Source: FEN-1297 sp964530445 (GTDB taxonomy: Bacteria > Bacteroidota > Ignavibacteria > Ignavibacteriales > Ignavibacteriaceae). Taken from it: DNA of 5,587 nucleotides. Where the stretch lies: assembly GCA_964530445.1 (NCBI GenBank), contig CAZHBJ010000201.1, positions 1 through 5,587 of the forward strand, written 5' to 3'. Position 1 is the first letter of the stretch, and every line of letters begins with the position of its first letter. Both the position numbers and the translations under genes were made by a program. A model generated the notes under the pieces. That model was given only the letters and a program-made list of their open reading frames with translations, was not told the DNA's origin and did not search any database. Positions 5,465 through 5,587 of this stretch are shown here, one piece after another.

Positions 5465-5587
5465 AATTCAACGTTTGCAACTACTCCGTCTATAGGGGCA
5501 TAAATCTGTTTGAAAGTTGGATTTGTGTAAGGCGGAATTACATTGTCCTCCGTAAATTTATCCGTATTGAAATTTAATCCAAGTACC
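5449..5587 (-). CDS. Outer-membrane beta-barrel protein, probably TonB-dependent receptor (C-terminal end only)
   Basis: Only the last 45 codons are inside the window; the gene continues beyond base 5587 and stops at 5449-5451. The reading frame begins at 5586 with VLGLNFNTDK, continues through IPPYTNP, and ends with KQIYAPIDGVVANVELKIKM. The alternating pattern of the last strand and the IYAPIDG turn before it resemble the final two strands of TonB-dependent receptors, which import siderophores, vitamins or glycans across the outer membrane using TonB energy. The last residue is Met rather than the usual aromatic residue recognised by the barrel-assembly machinery, which is mildly unusual. 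The gene converges with uppP, with 163 bases between their stops. The family call comes from a short fragment, so other beta-barrel families remain possible and no substrate can be inferred. Confidence 0.6.
   Translation of the reverse strand, partial: VLGLNFNTDKFTEDNVIPPYTNPTFKQIYAPIDGVVANVELKIKM

Overview
The window is AT-rich DNA from a Gram-negative bacterium, most likely of the Bacteroidota/Ignavibacteriota (Chlorobi-like) group. I infer this from four things: a DUF2911 secreted protein, a multi-sensor hybrid kinase of a type common in those lineages, the C-terminal end of what looks like a TonB-dependent outer-membrane receptor, and a candidate promoter resembling the Bacteroidota -33/-7 pattern. 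The assignment rests on gene content, not on a marker gene, so the phylum is a moderate-confidence guess and no species can be named.

Layout from left to right: 1-484 is very AT-rich DNA with no supportable gene. Its last 60 bases hold a candidate promoter with a small dyad. 485-3628 (+) is a 1047-residue membrane-bound hybrid histidine kinase (extracytoplasmic Cache-like sensor, PAS, GAF, HisKA/HATPase, C-terminal receiver). After 41 bases comes 3670-4263 (+), a secreted DUF2911 protein of 197 residues. A 164-base gap with two stem-loops separates it from 4428-5285 (+), an undecaprenyl-diphosphate phosphatase (UppP/BacA family). The right end, 5449-5587 (-), is the last 45 codons of a convergent gene, probably an outer-membrane beta-barrel/TonB-dependent receptor. 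The gap between the convergent genes holds AT-rich inverted repeats and a short stretch that may be a gene remnant.

How the genes fit together: the kinase senses an unknown extracytoplasmic ligand and probably relays phosphate from H682 to D976. No histidine phosphotransfer protein or DNA-binding regulator lies in the window, so its output is unknown. The DUF2911 gene is close enough behind the kinase to be co-transcribed, but no functional link can be shown. UppP recycles the C55 lipid carrier for cell-wall and surface-polysaccharide synthesis and appears to be a separate unit. G+C content steps up visibly after the kinase gene.

I found no CRISPR array, tRNA, rRNA, insertion sequence, toxin-antitoxin pair or recognisable defence system. 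The window is mostly ordinary. The points most worth a second look are the stem-loops ahead of uppP, the UppP active-site variants, the composition step, and the possible gene remnant near the right end.
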